A stretch of 9,884 nucleotides of DNA from assembly GCA_944363685.1 (NCBI GenBank), contig CALVUV010000043.1:1-9884 (forward strand), read 5' to 3'. This stretch comes from an uncultured Bacilli bacterium. Its GTDB lineage: Bacteria; Bacillota_I; Bacilli_A; RF39; UBA660. Position numbers and translations under genes: made by a program. The notes beneath the pieces are model-generated. The model was not told where the DNA came from. It saw only the letters and a program-made list of their open reading frames with translations, and made no database searches. This document shows, piece by piece, positions 1 through 5,699 of this stretch (position 1 is the first letter of the stretch; each line of letters opens with the position of its first letter).

Positions 1-10
1 CCTCCTTTCT
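1..10 (-). promoter_or_regulatory. Ribosome binding site of an off-window gene
   Basis: Read on the minus strand this is AGAAAGGAGG, close to a perfect complement of the 16S rRNA 3' end. No start codon lies inside the window, so the gene it serves must begin within about 5-12 bases beyond the left edge, on the minus strand. That gene would be the first one after the PBP terminator and is transcribed from the promoter at 218-246. Confidence 0.7.
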
Positions 11-209
11 GCAACAGTTGTATCATAATCTAAAAACTAATGCAAAAAGGCAATTTTTAAAATTCAACGAAATTATCCTCCCAATATTTAATTTTCTCTA
101 GGGGAATTTTAAATTTTCATATCAAAAAATCTCTCAATTTTAAAAATCTATACTTTTTTCAAAAATTTCATTTATACTCCTTCCTCCATCTATTAATAAA
201 GTCTCCCAT
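11..209 (-). other. Long leader with small or decayed reading frames
   Basis: This is the stretch between the promoter at 218-246 and the ribosome binding site at the left edge. It holds two further Shine-Dalgarno-like motifs: GGAGGAAGGAG at 177-187, five bases before an ATG that opens a 7-codon frame (148-171, MKFLKKV), and GGGAGG at 77-82, nine bases before a TTG that opens a 14-codon frame (23-67). In another frame, codons 209 down to 57 run for 50 sense or UGA codons. They start with MGDFINRWRKEYK and end with KFKIPLEKIKYWEDNFVEF, and are broken only by three TGA triplets. I see no riboswitch class, T-box or intrinsic terminator here. It may be a leader region, a decayed small gene, or both; no function is assigned. 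Confidence 0.3.
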
Positions 210-236
210 CTATCTATAATGTATCACAATAGATAG
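210..236 (-). promoter_or_regulatory. Inverted-repeat operator candidate
   Basis: The 8-bp half-sites CTATCTAT and ATAGATAG form a perfect inverted repeat with an 11-bp spacer. On the minus strand the upstream half lies in the -35/-10 spacer of the promoter at 218-246 and the downstream half lies just past the -10. That is the usual position for a repressor that blocks polymerase. The centre-to-centre distance of 19 bp would suit a dimeric winged-helix regulator, for example of the GntR or PadR type, but the family is inference only. The repressor may be encoded by the gene beyond the left edge. Confidence 0.45.
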
Positions 237-246
237 TTAACGTCAA
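218..246 (-). promoter_or_regulatory. Extended -10 sigma-A-type promoter
   Basis: On the minus strand the -35 is TTGACG (241-246, 5 of 6 matches), followed by a 17-bp spacer and the -10 TACATT (218-223, 4 of 6). A TG lies one base upstream of the -10, making an extended -10 element. The -35 comes directly after the T-run of the PBP terminator. Initiation would be near 211 and the transcript would run towards the left edge. Confidence 0.5.
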
Positions 247-290
247 TAAAAAAAGAGTAACAATTTTCCACTATTAATAGTTACTCTCTT
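247..290 (-). terminator. Intrinsic terminator after the PBP gene
   Basis: On the minus strand AGAGTAAC (280-287) pairs perfectly with GTTACTCT (254-261) across an 18-nt loop. The loop contains a small palindrome, CTATTAATAG. Seven T residues follow at once (248-254). It begins about 12 bases after the PBP stop codon and closes the mraZ-rsmH-ftsL-PBP transcript. Confidence 0.8.
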
Positions 291-302
291 CATTAATTAC
301 TA

Positions 303-2462
303 TTAAAATTTAGGACTTAAACTAAGAGTTATCTCCATACCTGAAGTAATAGGAGTAGAAGGTGCTACACTTTGACTAGTAACATAACCATTACCAGAAA
401 GTTTAACACTTACATTAAGAAGTCTTAATAAATCTTCCGCTTGCTTACTAGATAATCCTGATAAATCAGGAACAGTTAAATTACTATCATTAGTAATAAG
501 AAACACATTAGTACCTTCTGTAATTTTTTCTCCTTTAGTAGGATACTGTTTAATAACTTTATCTCCATTTCCAATAACTTTAACATTCATCTTCATATTT
601 TCAAGTTCTCTCTTACTACTTTCAGTAGACTTATTTTTATAAGATGTTAAGCTATATTCTAATAATTCTTCTTCACTAGTAGTAACAGGATCAGTACCAT
701 AATATTTACTCACATTAACAACAATATCTTTAATCGCTGTCCAAATAACTTTTTGATTACCACCTTCAGGTCTTTTAACTGATGCATAAATAATTACTTT
801 AGGATCATTATTTGGATATATTCCTGCAAAAGATGATATAATATCAGACTCTCCTGTCAAATAACCTCCACTATTTTCATCAGCTATTTGAGCAGTACCA
901 GTCTTACCAATCAAATCATAACCATCTAATCTATAACCAGCACCAGTCATTCCAGGAGTATTAACCGTATTCCACATTAACTCTCTTATTTTATTAACAG
1001 TAGATTCACTAGCAACAGTATCTACCTCTTCTCTTTTACCTTCATAAACAACTTCCCCACTATCAGAATCAACTATTTTCTCTACTAAATAAGGTTTTAA
1101 CATAACCCCTCCATTAGTAAGTGAAGTTAAAGCCTGAACATTCTGAATTGGTGTAGTCGTAATACCTTGACCAAACCCTGCATTAAATATTTCTGTTTCA
1201 TATTTAAAGTTTAAACTACCTTCATTTTCATTAGGAAGTTCAATACCAGTCTTCTTACTAAAACCTAATTTTTTAAAATAACTTCTTAAAATATCAGCAG
1301 ACAAATGACGATCTATCAAATTAATAACACCTACGTTACTAGATAAAGCAAAACCACGATCAAAAGTAATATCACCCCAACCAGCTCTATTCCAATCACC
1401 AATCTCTGTTCCATCAGTAGTAGTATAAACTCCAGAATGATATACTTCATTACCATTATAAACACCTTGTTCCATTGCAGCCATATAAGTAAATATTTTC
1501 ATAGTAGAACCAGGTTCATAAGGACTAGAAACATTCATATCTAAATAATTAGTAATATCTCTTTTATTAGGATCAAATGAAGGTGAAGTACTAGAAGCAA
1601 GTATTGCTCCTGTCTTAGCATCTGCTATCATAATAGTAAACCACTCATAATTATAATTAGCTTCCGCTTCACTCAAGGCTTGTTCTACAAAAAACTGAAT
1701 ACTACTATTAATAGTTAAATATATATCTTTACCATCTTCTGCTTCTTTAGTAATTTCATTAGTACCTGCAATTTTATAACCCCTTAAATCTTTCTGATAA
1801 GTAGTATAACCATCTTCACCCTTTAATGTCGAATCATAATATTCTTCAATACCCATTTCTCCAGTCATATCTGTAACTTCATTACCATCTTCATCAACAC
1901 TAGTCTCTTCTTTAGCATATCCAAGTACATAAGAAGCAAAATCTCCCTTAGGATAATATCTCTTTAAACTTTCAATAAAATCTATTCCTGGTAAATTTAA
2001 CTCTTCTATTTTCTCTTTAGTAAGTTCAGTAAGTCCACTACCAATAGTACCAAACTCTGTTTGATAAATATTTTCTTTATTAAGATAATTTAAAATTACA
2101 TCTTCTGTTGTTCCTAAAATAGGAGCAAGCTTACTAGCAGTCATCTCTTTATCTACAACATGTTGTGGATTATCAGGATCAGTTGTTCTCGAAGGAGAAA
2201 GATAAGCGATTAATTTATATGATGAAACATTTTGAGCAAGAGCTTCTCCATCACTACTATAAATATTACCACGTTCTGCTTTTACAACATCAGTTTTAGT
2301 AGTACGTTTTCTTGCTAATGCCTGTAAATTAGTATCATCAATTTCCTCTGATAAAGCAAGTTGCGTAACTCTAACCAACATTAGAGCAAACAAAAAAAGA
2401 GAAGCAAAAATAACTAATTTACTATATTTAATATTATTTCTTGTTCTCTTCTTTTTCTTCAC
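303..2462 (-). CDS. pbpB: Class B penicillin-binding protein (PBP2B/FtsI type) with PASTA repeats
   Basis: Monofunctional DD-transpeptidase that cross-links peptidoglycan at the division septum. It is anchored in the membrane with its catalytic part outside. The chosen start is the GTG at 2462, eight bases after AGGAAG. A GTG three codons upstream (2471) abuts that motif and is too close to it. Numbered from 2471 (722 residues): one membrane segment at about 18-38; a PBP dimerisation region with ERGNIYSSDG at 66-75; a transpeptidase domain with SxxK (STMK, Ser322 and Lys325), SxN (SSN, 377-379) and KTG (523-525); then two C-terminal PASTA repeats at about 622-660 and 664-720. All catalytic residues are present and the length matches Bacillus PBP2B (about 716). 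SpoVD-type proteins are similar but usually have one PASTA repeat. It lies six bases after ftsL and ends the operon. Confidence 0.93.
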   Translation of the reverse strand: MKKKKRTRNNIKYSKLVIFASLFLFALMLVRVTQLALSEEIDDTNLQALARKRTTKTDVVKAERGNIYSSDGEALAQNVSSYKLIAYLSPSRTTDPDNPQHVVDKEMTASKLAPILGTTEDVILNYLNKENIYQTEFGTIGSGLTELTKEKIEELNLPGIDFIESLKRYYPKGDFASYVLGYAKEETSVDEDGNEVTDMTGEMGIEEYYDSTLKGEDGYTTYQKDLRGYKIAGTNEITKEAEDGKDIYLTINSSIQFFVEQALSEAEANYNYEWFTIMIADAKTGAILASSTSPSFDPNKRDITNYLDMNVSSPYEPGSTMKIFTYMAAMEQGVYNGNEVYHSGVYTTTDGTEIGDWNRAGWGDITFDRGFALSSNVGVINLIDRHLSADILRSYFKKLGFSKKTGIELPNENEGSLNFKYETEIFNAGFGQGITTTPIQNVQALTSLTNGGVMLKPYLVEKIVDSDSGEVVYEGKREEVDTVASESTVNKIRELMWNTVNTPGMTGAGYRLDGYDLIGKTGTAQIADENSGGYLTGESDIISSFAGIYPNNDPKVIIYASVKRPEGGNQKVIWTAIKDIVVNVSKYYGTDPVTTSEEELLEYSLTSYKNKSTESSKRELENMKMNVKVIGNGDKVIKQYPTKGEKITEGTNVFLITNDSNLTVPDLSGLSSKQAEDLLRLLNVSVKLSGNGYVTSQSVAPSTPITSGMEITLSLSPKF

Positions 2463-2477
2463 TAATCTCACTTCCTA

Positions 2478-2777
2478 TTATTCATCGATATTTTTAATGT
2501 TATCATTATTATAACTTAATCCTTGTTCTTTAGCAACCTCTTCAATTTTATCAAGACTAGCAAGTTCATTTATCTTCATAGATAAACTTTCATTAGTTTT
2601 ACTCTGTTCTTCTATTTCTTTTTTAGTTTTCTCAACTTCAAAATTTATCTTAGATAGTGTTGCTTTAGAAAATACTATGGTAAGAGGCGCACTAACCGCT
2701 AATACAATAGCAAAAGTATAAATTAAACGTTCAAATTTACTCATCTTAACACGTTTTTTAAGTTTTCTCTTAGCCAT
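2478..2777 (-). CDS. ftsL: Cell division protein FtsL
   Basis: Small bitopic membrane protein of the divisome. With FtsB/DivIC it activates septal peptidoglycan synthesis by the FtsW-PBP2B pair. The 99-residue product has a very basic cytoplasmic N-terminus (MAKRKLKKRVK), one membrane segment at about 18-38 and then a Lys/Glu-rich coiled coil at about 42-75. It ends with a motif typical of the family (LASLDKIEEVAKEQGL). FtsL sequences are poorly conserved, so the call rests on topology, length and position: it sits between rsmH and the PBP, as in Bacillus and relatives. AGGAGGAGATAGT precedes the ATG, and this ribosome binding site overlaps the rsmH stop codon, which suggests translational coupling. 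Confidence 0.88.
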   Translation of the reverse strand: MAKRKLKKRVKMSKFERLIYTFAIVLAVSAPLTIVFSKATLSKINFEVEKTKKEIEEQSKTNESLSMKINELASLDKIEEVAKEQGLSYNNDNIKNIDE

Positions 2778-2788
2778 ACTATCTCCTC

Positions 2789-3715
2789 CTATTTTATTCT
2801 TTCTATAACTCTTAAAACAGCACTATGACTTCTATTATTATCTTGAAGTTCTAAACTACTTGCTTTAATACCCTTTTTAGTAACTAATCTAAAATCAGGT
2901 AATTTATCTTCAGGTATATTAGGTAATCCCTTAACCAAAGGATCAACTTCACATACTTTATTAAATTTATGTTTAACAATTCTATCTTCTAAAGAATGAA
3001 AAGTAATAACAGCAATTCTTCCTCCAACACCAATCATAGATAAACTATTATCAAGAGACTTCTTTAAAACCTCTAATTCTCTATTAACCTCTATTCTTAA
3101 AGCTTGAAATATCTGTTTAGCAGGATGTTTTTTTACTCTCTCTTTATAAGGAACAGATGATTTAATAATTTCTACAAGTTCTAAAGTAGTTTCGATTTTC
3201 TTAGTTTCTCTATATTTAACAATATTTCTAGCGATAGAAGAAGAAAGTTTACTTTCTCCATATTCTTTAAATATTTTTTTTAATGCATCATAACTATAAG
3301 TATTAACAACTATTTTTGCATCAAGTTTATTATCCTGATCCATTCTCATATCTAATGGAGCATCAAATCTATATGAAAATCCTCGATAATCCTCATCTAA
3401 TTGAAGACTTGATACTCCAAGATCGTAAAGAATAGAATCAACATGGTCTACACCAAACTCATTTAGTTTCTCTTTAGCATAGACAAAGTTAGAATCAATG
3501 ATAGAGAAGTTATCACCGATAGTAGATAATTTATTTCTACTATAAGTTAAAGCTTCCTCATCTTGATCAAAGGCGAATAAGTACCCATTTTTAATTCTTT
3601 TTAATATTTCACTACTATGTCCTGCAAATCCTAATGTCATATCAACAACAACACTATTATCTTTTAAATTTAAAAGTTCTATAACTTCATCAAGTAAAAC
3701 TGGTTTATGTATCAT
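2789..3715 (-). CDS. rsmH: 16S rRNA (cytosine-1402-N4) methyltransferase RsmH
   Basis: S-adenosylmethionine-dependent enzyme (formerly MraW) that methylates N4 of C1402 in the decoding centre of 16S rRNA. The 308-residue length is normal. The N-terminus HKPVLLDEVIELL is the family start. The SAM-binding loop is VDMTLGFAGHS (residues 24-34; relatives usually have VDGTLGGAGHS). Conserved segments DLGVSSLQLD, GFSYRFDAPLDMRM, HPAKQIFQALRIEVNREL and VITFHSLEDRIVK follow, and the C-terminus has RSHSAVLRVIER. The ATG overlaps the mraZ stop codon as ATGA. A GAGGAG motif inside the end of mraZ lies five bases before the start, so the two genes are probably translationally coupled. Confidence 0.96.
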   Translation of the reverse strand: MIHKPVLLDEVIELLNLKDNSVVVDMTLGFAGHSSEILKRIKNGYLFAFDQDEEALTYSRNKLSTIGDNFSIIDSNFVYAKEKLNEFGVDHVDSILYDLGVSSLQLDEDYRGFSYRFDAPLDMRMDQDNKLDAKIVVNTYSYDALKKIFKEYGESKLSSSIARNIVKYRETKKIETTLELVEIIKSSVPYKERVKKHPAKQIFQALRIEVNRELEVLKKSLDNSLSMIGVGGRIAVITFHSLEDRIVKHKFNKVCEVDPLVKGLPNIPEDKLPDFRLVTKKGIKASSLELQDNNRSHSAVLRVIERIK

Positions 3716-4143
3716 ATTTTCTCCTCAAATAAATTCTCTGCGATATCAGACATTTCCATAGTAACAGAACTCATAAACTCATCAAAGTCATCTTCATTCC
3801 AAATTTCTAGTCTATCTCCTGTTCCTACAATTACACATTTTTTAGATAGATTAGCATAACTTACAAGAGGACTTGGAATATTAGCTCTTCCTTGTTTATC
3901 AAGTTCTATAGCAGTAGCACCAGACATAAAGAAACGGGTAAAAGCTCTAGCATCTTTTTTAGTAAATGGTAAACTTTCTAATTTACTAACAATATTTTCA
4001 AAAGTACTAGTAGGATAAACATAAATACAATGCTCTATACCACGAGTAATAACAAAGGTATTACCAAGTATTTCACGATATTTAGATGGTATAGCAATTC
4101 TACCTTTTTCATCAATATTATGATGAAACTCTCCTATAAACAT
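3712..4143 (-). CDS. mraZ: Transcriptional regulator MraZ
   Basis: DNA-binding regulator at the head of the dcw cluster, made of two SpoVT/AbrB-like half-domains that assemble into a ring. In other bacteria it represses or activates its own operon by binding repeated GTGG-type boxes. The 143-residue length is typical. The two half-domain signatures are visible as DEKGR (residues 11-15, within HHNIDEKGRIAIPSKYR) and DKQGR (82-86, within IELDKQGRANIP). The start ATG follows GGGGGA, a purine-rich but not canonical ribosome binding site that overlaps the last MraZ box. The gene ends in TGA, overlapping the rsmH ATG. Confidence 0.96.
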   Translation of the reverse strand: MFIGEFHHNIDEKGRIAIPSKYREILGNTFVITRGIEHCIYVYPTSTFENIVSKLESLPFTKKDARAFTRFFMSGATAIELDKQGRANIPSPLVSYANLSKKCVIVGTGDRLEIWNEDDFDEFMSSVTMEMSDIAENLFEEKI

Positions 4144-4151
4144 ATTTTATC

Positions 4152-4179
4152 CCCCACTTTTCACCACATTTTACCACTA
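4152..4179 (-). promoter_or_regulatory. MraZ operator: three GTGG boxes at 10-bp spacing
   Basis: On the minus strand GTGG occurs at 4177-4174, 4167-4164 and 4157-4154, exactly one helical turn apart. The repeats can be written as TAGTGGTAAA, ATGTGGTGAA and AAGTGGGGGA. MraZ of Mycoplasma and Escherichia binds tandem GTGG/TGGG-type repeats upstream of mraZ, so autoregulation is the natural reading. The boxes lie between the predicted transcription start and the ATG. Confidence 0.8.
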
Positions 4180-4188
4180 CTTACCTAT

Positions 4189-4217
4189 ATATTACACAAA
4201 ATTAATAAAAATGTAAA
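4189..4217 (-). promoter_or_regulatory. Candidate promoter of the mraZ operon
   Basis: On the minus strand TTTACA (4212-4217, 5 of 6 matches to the -35 consensus) is followed by a 17-bp spacer and TAATAT (4189-4194, 4 of 6). Initiation near 4182 would place the three MraZ boxes just downstream of the start site. Overlapping TATATA-like hexamers make the exact -10 uncertain. Confidence 0.5.
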
Positions 4218-4302
4218 TGAAATAAGAAAGATTTAATTAGACAAATAAAACATTTGACAAAAAATATGTAAACAAGATGAAAAAAGGTATTGACACAGTC
4301 TA

Positions 4303-5157
4303 TTACTTCAATTTATCTAACAAACTATCTAAAATTTCTTTACTTTCTATTTTGGTAATAGCAAAACACTTCTTTCCTAAATCTTTGAAACTTGCTCCTG
4401 AATGATATAAAACTTTCTTATCTAAAATAATAAATCTATCATGAAATGAGTTATTAACTACTATTGCAATATTATTATATTGTTCCTTATATTTCTCATA
4501 ATCTACGTTATTATACTTATTAGTAATAAGAGTAACATTTCTACTAGTTTTAGATAATATATCTAATATGTTTTTATCAACATAATTATCTATTATTACA
4601 ATACTCTCTTCAGCCTTTTCAAATATCTTCCTCATAAGAGAATAAGCATCATATATTTGTCCTTCAAAAAAGATATGATTAGTTTCTTCTTTAAAATTAT
4701 CAAAAACATTCTCTAATAGTGTAAGTCTATTTTCATGATTAATTAACATTTTATTATGTTCCATTAACTCAGTAGATATATACTTTCTCATTGCCACAAA
4801 AGCATCCATTATTCTTATACTTACTTGTGTTGCAACCTTAGATTTTAATATTGTTGCAAGCATTGCTACTCCCTGTTCTGTAAAGACACGTGGACAATTA
4901 TATCTTCCTCCACGAGTTTCTAAGTTTTGGTCGAAATTTTCGACTAAAAAACTTTCACTTTCTTCTCCTGTTAATTTCCAAGAAAATCTTTCTGGAAATT
5001 TTTCCATATTATTCTTAACCGCTTCGTTAATCCTCTTTGTCTCAACATGATATAATTTAGCTAAATCACTATCCAACATCACTTGTTTACCTCTTATTTC
5101 ATATATCATATTTTCTATTTTAATATTTTCTTTTTCTATTAAATCGTTAATAACCAT
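4303..5157 (-). CDS. ORF6N-domain protein with C-terminal PLD-like HDRF domain
   Basis: The N-terminal ORF6N domain (residues about 14-125) is a DNA-binding module common in phage and mobile-element proteins. It contains IRGKQVMLDSDLAKLYHVET and VFTEQGVAMLATIL. A linker or coiled region at about 130-160 follows. The C-terminal domain (about 165-284) has HDRFIILD, with His239, Arg241 and Asp246 matching the HxKxxxxD phospholipase-D/nuclease motif except for Lys to Arg, then YHSGASFKDLG. Only one such motif is present, as in dimeric Nuc-type enzymes. Nuclease activity is inference. The start is unclear: the ATG at 5157 is only two bases from AGGAGG, whereas the codon aligned with the paralogue's GTG is ATT at 5151, eight bases away. 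The gene follows a truncated paralogue, overlaps it by 11 bases, and has no evident terminator before mraZ. Confidence 0.85.
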   Translation of the reverse strand: MVINDLIEKENIKIENMIYEIRGKQVMLDSDLAKLYHVETKRINEAVKNNMEKFPERFSWKLTGEESESFLVENFDQNLETRGGRYNCPRVFTEQGVAMLATILKSKVATQVSIRIMDAFVAMRKYISTELMEHNKMLINHENRLTLLENVFDNFKEETNHIFFEGQIYDAYSLMRKIFEKAEESIVIIDNYVDKNILDILSKTSRNVTLITNKYNNVDYEKYKEQYNNIAIVVNNSFHDRFIILDKKVLYHSGASFKDLGKKCFAITKIESKEILDSLLDKLK

Positions 5158-5165
5158 AACCTCCT
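4757..5165 (-). repeat. Tandem duplication, downstream copy
   Basis: This copy pairs with 5181-5589 at an offset of 424 bp. Positions 4757-4884 are identical to 5181-5308 over 128 bp, covering FTEQGVAMLATIL to ISTELME. The part nearest the start codon (about 4985-5150) differs at about 12 positions. The middle, about 4885-4984, is strongly diverged. The repeat explains the two adjacent ORF6N genes. Confidence 0.9.
4929..4944 (-). repeat. 16-bp palindromic element, copy in the longer ORF6N gene
   Basis: The minus strand reads GTCGAAAATTTCGACC; the inverted arms are GTCGAA and TTCGAC around a 3-bp centre. The same 16 bases occur at 5354-5369 in the paralogue. Here they are read as GTC GAA AAT TTC GAC (VENFD). 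The offset between the two copies is 425, not the 424 of the surrounding repeats. Confidence 0.85.
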
Positions 5166-5575
5166 ATTATTATATATTTTTGTTCCATTAACTCAGTAGA
5201 TATATACTTTCTCATTGCCACAAAAGCATCCATTATTCTTATACTTACTTGTGTTGCAACCTTAGATTTTAATATTGTTGCAAGCATTGCTACTCCCTGT
5301 TCTGTAAAAACTCTTATGTTATATCTTCTACCACTGTGATTATTCAAACTTGAGGTCGAAATTTTCGACCTTAAATTTCTATATTCATCAAATGTTATAT
5401 AAAAACTAAATCTTTCAGGAAATTTATCCATATTATTCTTAACCGCTTCGTTAATCCTCTTTGTTTCAACATGATATAATTTGGCCAAATCACTATCTAA
5501 CATCACTTGTTTACCTCTTATTTCATAAATCATGTTTTTTATTTCGATATTTTCTTTTTCTATTAAATCATTCAC
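5147..5575 (-). CDS. Truncated ORF6N-domain protein
   Basis: This is the upstream member of the tandem pair, ORF6N domain only. The chosen start is the GTG at 5575, eight bases after AAGGAGG; the open frame extends upstream to 5617 but without a ribosome binding site. This gives about 142 residues starting VNDLIEKEN. It keeps the whole ORF6N core (IRGKQVMLDSDLAKLYHVET, NLRSKISTSS, GRRYNIRVFTEQGVAML). After ISTELMEQ it runs into 11 residues with no counterpart in the neighbour (KYIIIGGYGY and stop), translating across the neighbour's ribosome binding site and start. It therefore lacks the HDRF domain. It may be a standalone DNA-binding protein, a competitor of its neighbour, or a duplication remnant. 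A weak extended -10 (TAGTGT, with TTGCTT upstream) precedes it; I would not rely on it. Confidence 0.75.
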   Translation of the reverse strand: MNDLIEKENIEIKNMIYEIRGKQVMLDSDLAKLYHVETKRINEAVKNNMDKFPERFSFYITFDEYRNLRSKISTSSLNNHSGRRYNIRVFTEQGVAMLATILKSKVATQVSIRIMDAFVAMRKYISTELMEQKYIIIGGYGY

Positions 5576-5589
5576 AAACAAAACCTCCT
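5181..5589 (-). repeat. Tandem duplication, upstream copy
   Basis: This is the partner of 4757-5165. It runs from the AGGAGG at 5584-5589 to the end of the shared ORF6N block. Identity is complete over 5181-5308 and stops abruptly at both ends, inside the codons after ELME on one side and at RVFTEQG on the other. Such a mosaic fits recent duplication or gene conversion of the 3' part. Confidence 0.9.
5354..5370 (-). repeat. 16-bp palindromic element, copy in the truncated ORF6N gene
   Basis: The same GTCGAAAATTTCGACC as at 4929-4944, here extended by one pair to GGTCGAAAATTTCGACC. It is read in a different frame from the neighbour: AGG TCG AAA ATT TCG ACC, giving RSKIST within NLRSKISTSS. 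That matches the usual ORF6N core better than the neighbour's version does. Confidence 0.85.
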
Positions 5590-5659
5590 TAAAAGTTAAT
5601 TGTTTTAACACTAACACAAATATAAAATTAAAGCAAAAAAAGAAAATTTAAAATTCATC

Positions 5660-5692
5660 AAAAAAAGAGCTTCATTTCAATGAATCGCTCTT
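5660..5692 (-). terminator. Intrinsic terminator after the RNase J gene
   Basis: On the minus strand AAGAGC (5687-5692) pairs with GCTCTT (5665-5670). Inside, TTCAT pairs with ATGAA around a short loop, with a two-base GA bulge between the two stems. A run of T residues follows (5660-5666). It starts eight bases after the RNase J stop codon and separates that operon from the ORF6N genes. Confidence 0.8.
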
Positions 5693-5699
5693 ATTTTTT

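Noticed and set aside
17..53. A second promoter close to the left edge (TATGAT at 22-27 on the minus strand).
   Set aside because: The best upstream hexamer, TTGCCT (48-53), is 20 bp away, and the alternative TTGCAT/TACAAC pair matches poorly. It was too weak beside the promoter at 218-246.
11..210. Riboswitch, T-box or attenuator in the left-edge leader.
   Set aside because: I see no conserved riboswitch core, no T-box sequence, and no GC-containing hairpin followed by a T-run. Only AT-rich self-complementarity is present.
4030..4236. A 68-codon open frame on the plus strand.
   Set aside because: It is mostly antisense to mraZ, has no convincing ribosome binding site, and its product (rich in Ile, Tyr, Thr and His) resembles no family. 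It also crosses the mraZ operator. It is a shadow of the real gene.
4254..4294. TTGACA motifs on the plus strand at 4254-4259 and 4289-4294.
   Set aside because: Neither has a -10 hexamer at 16-18 bp and no plus-strand gene follows. They look like chance hits in AT-rich DNA.
4741..5617. An insertion sequence or phage as carrier of the ORF6N pair.
   Set aside because: No transposase, integrase, terminal inverted repeats or target-site duplication are visible. The direct repeats are the coding duplication itself.
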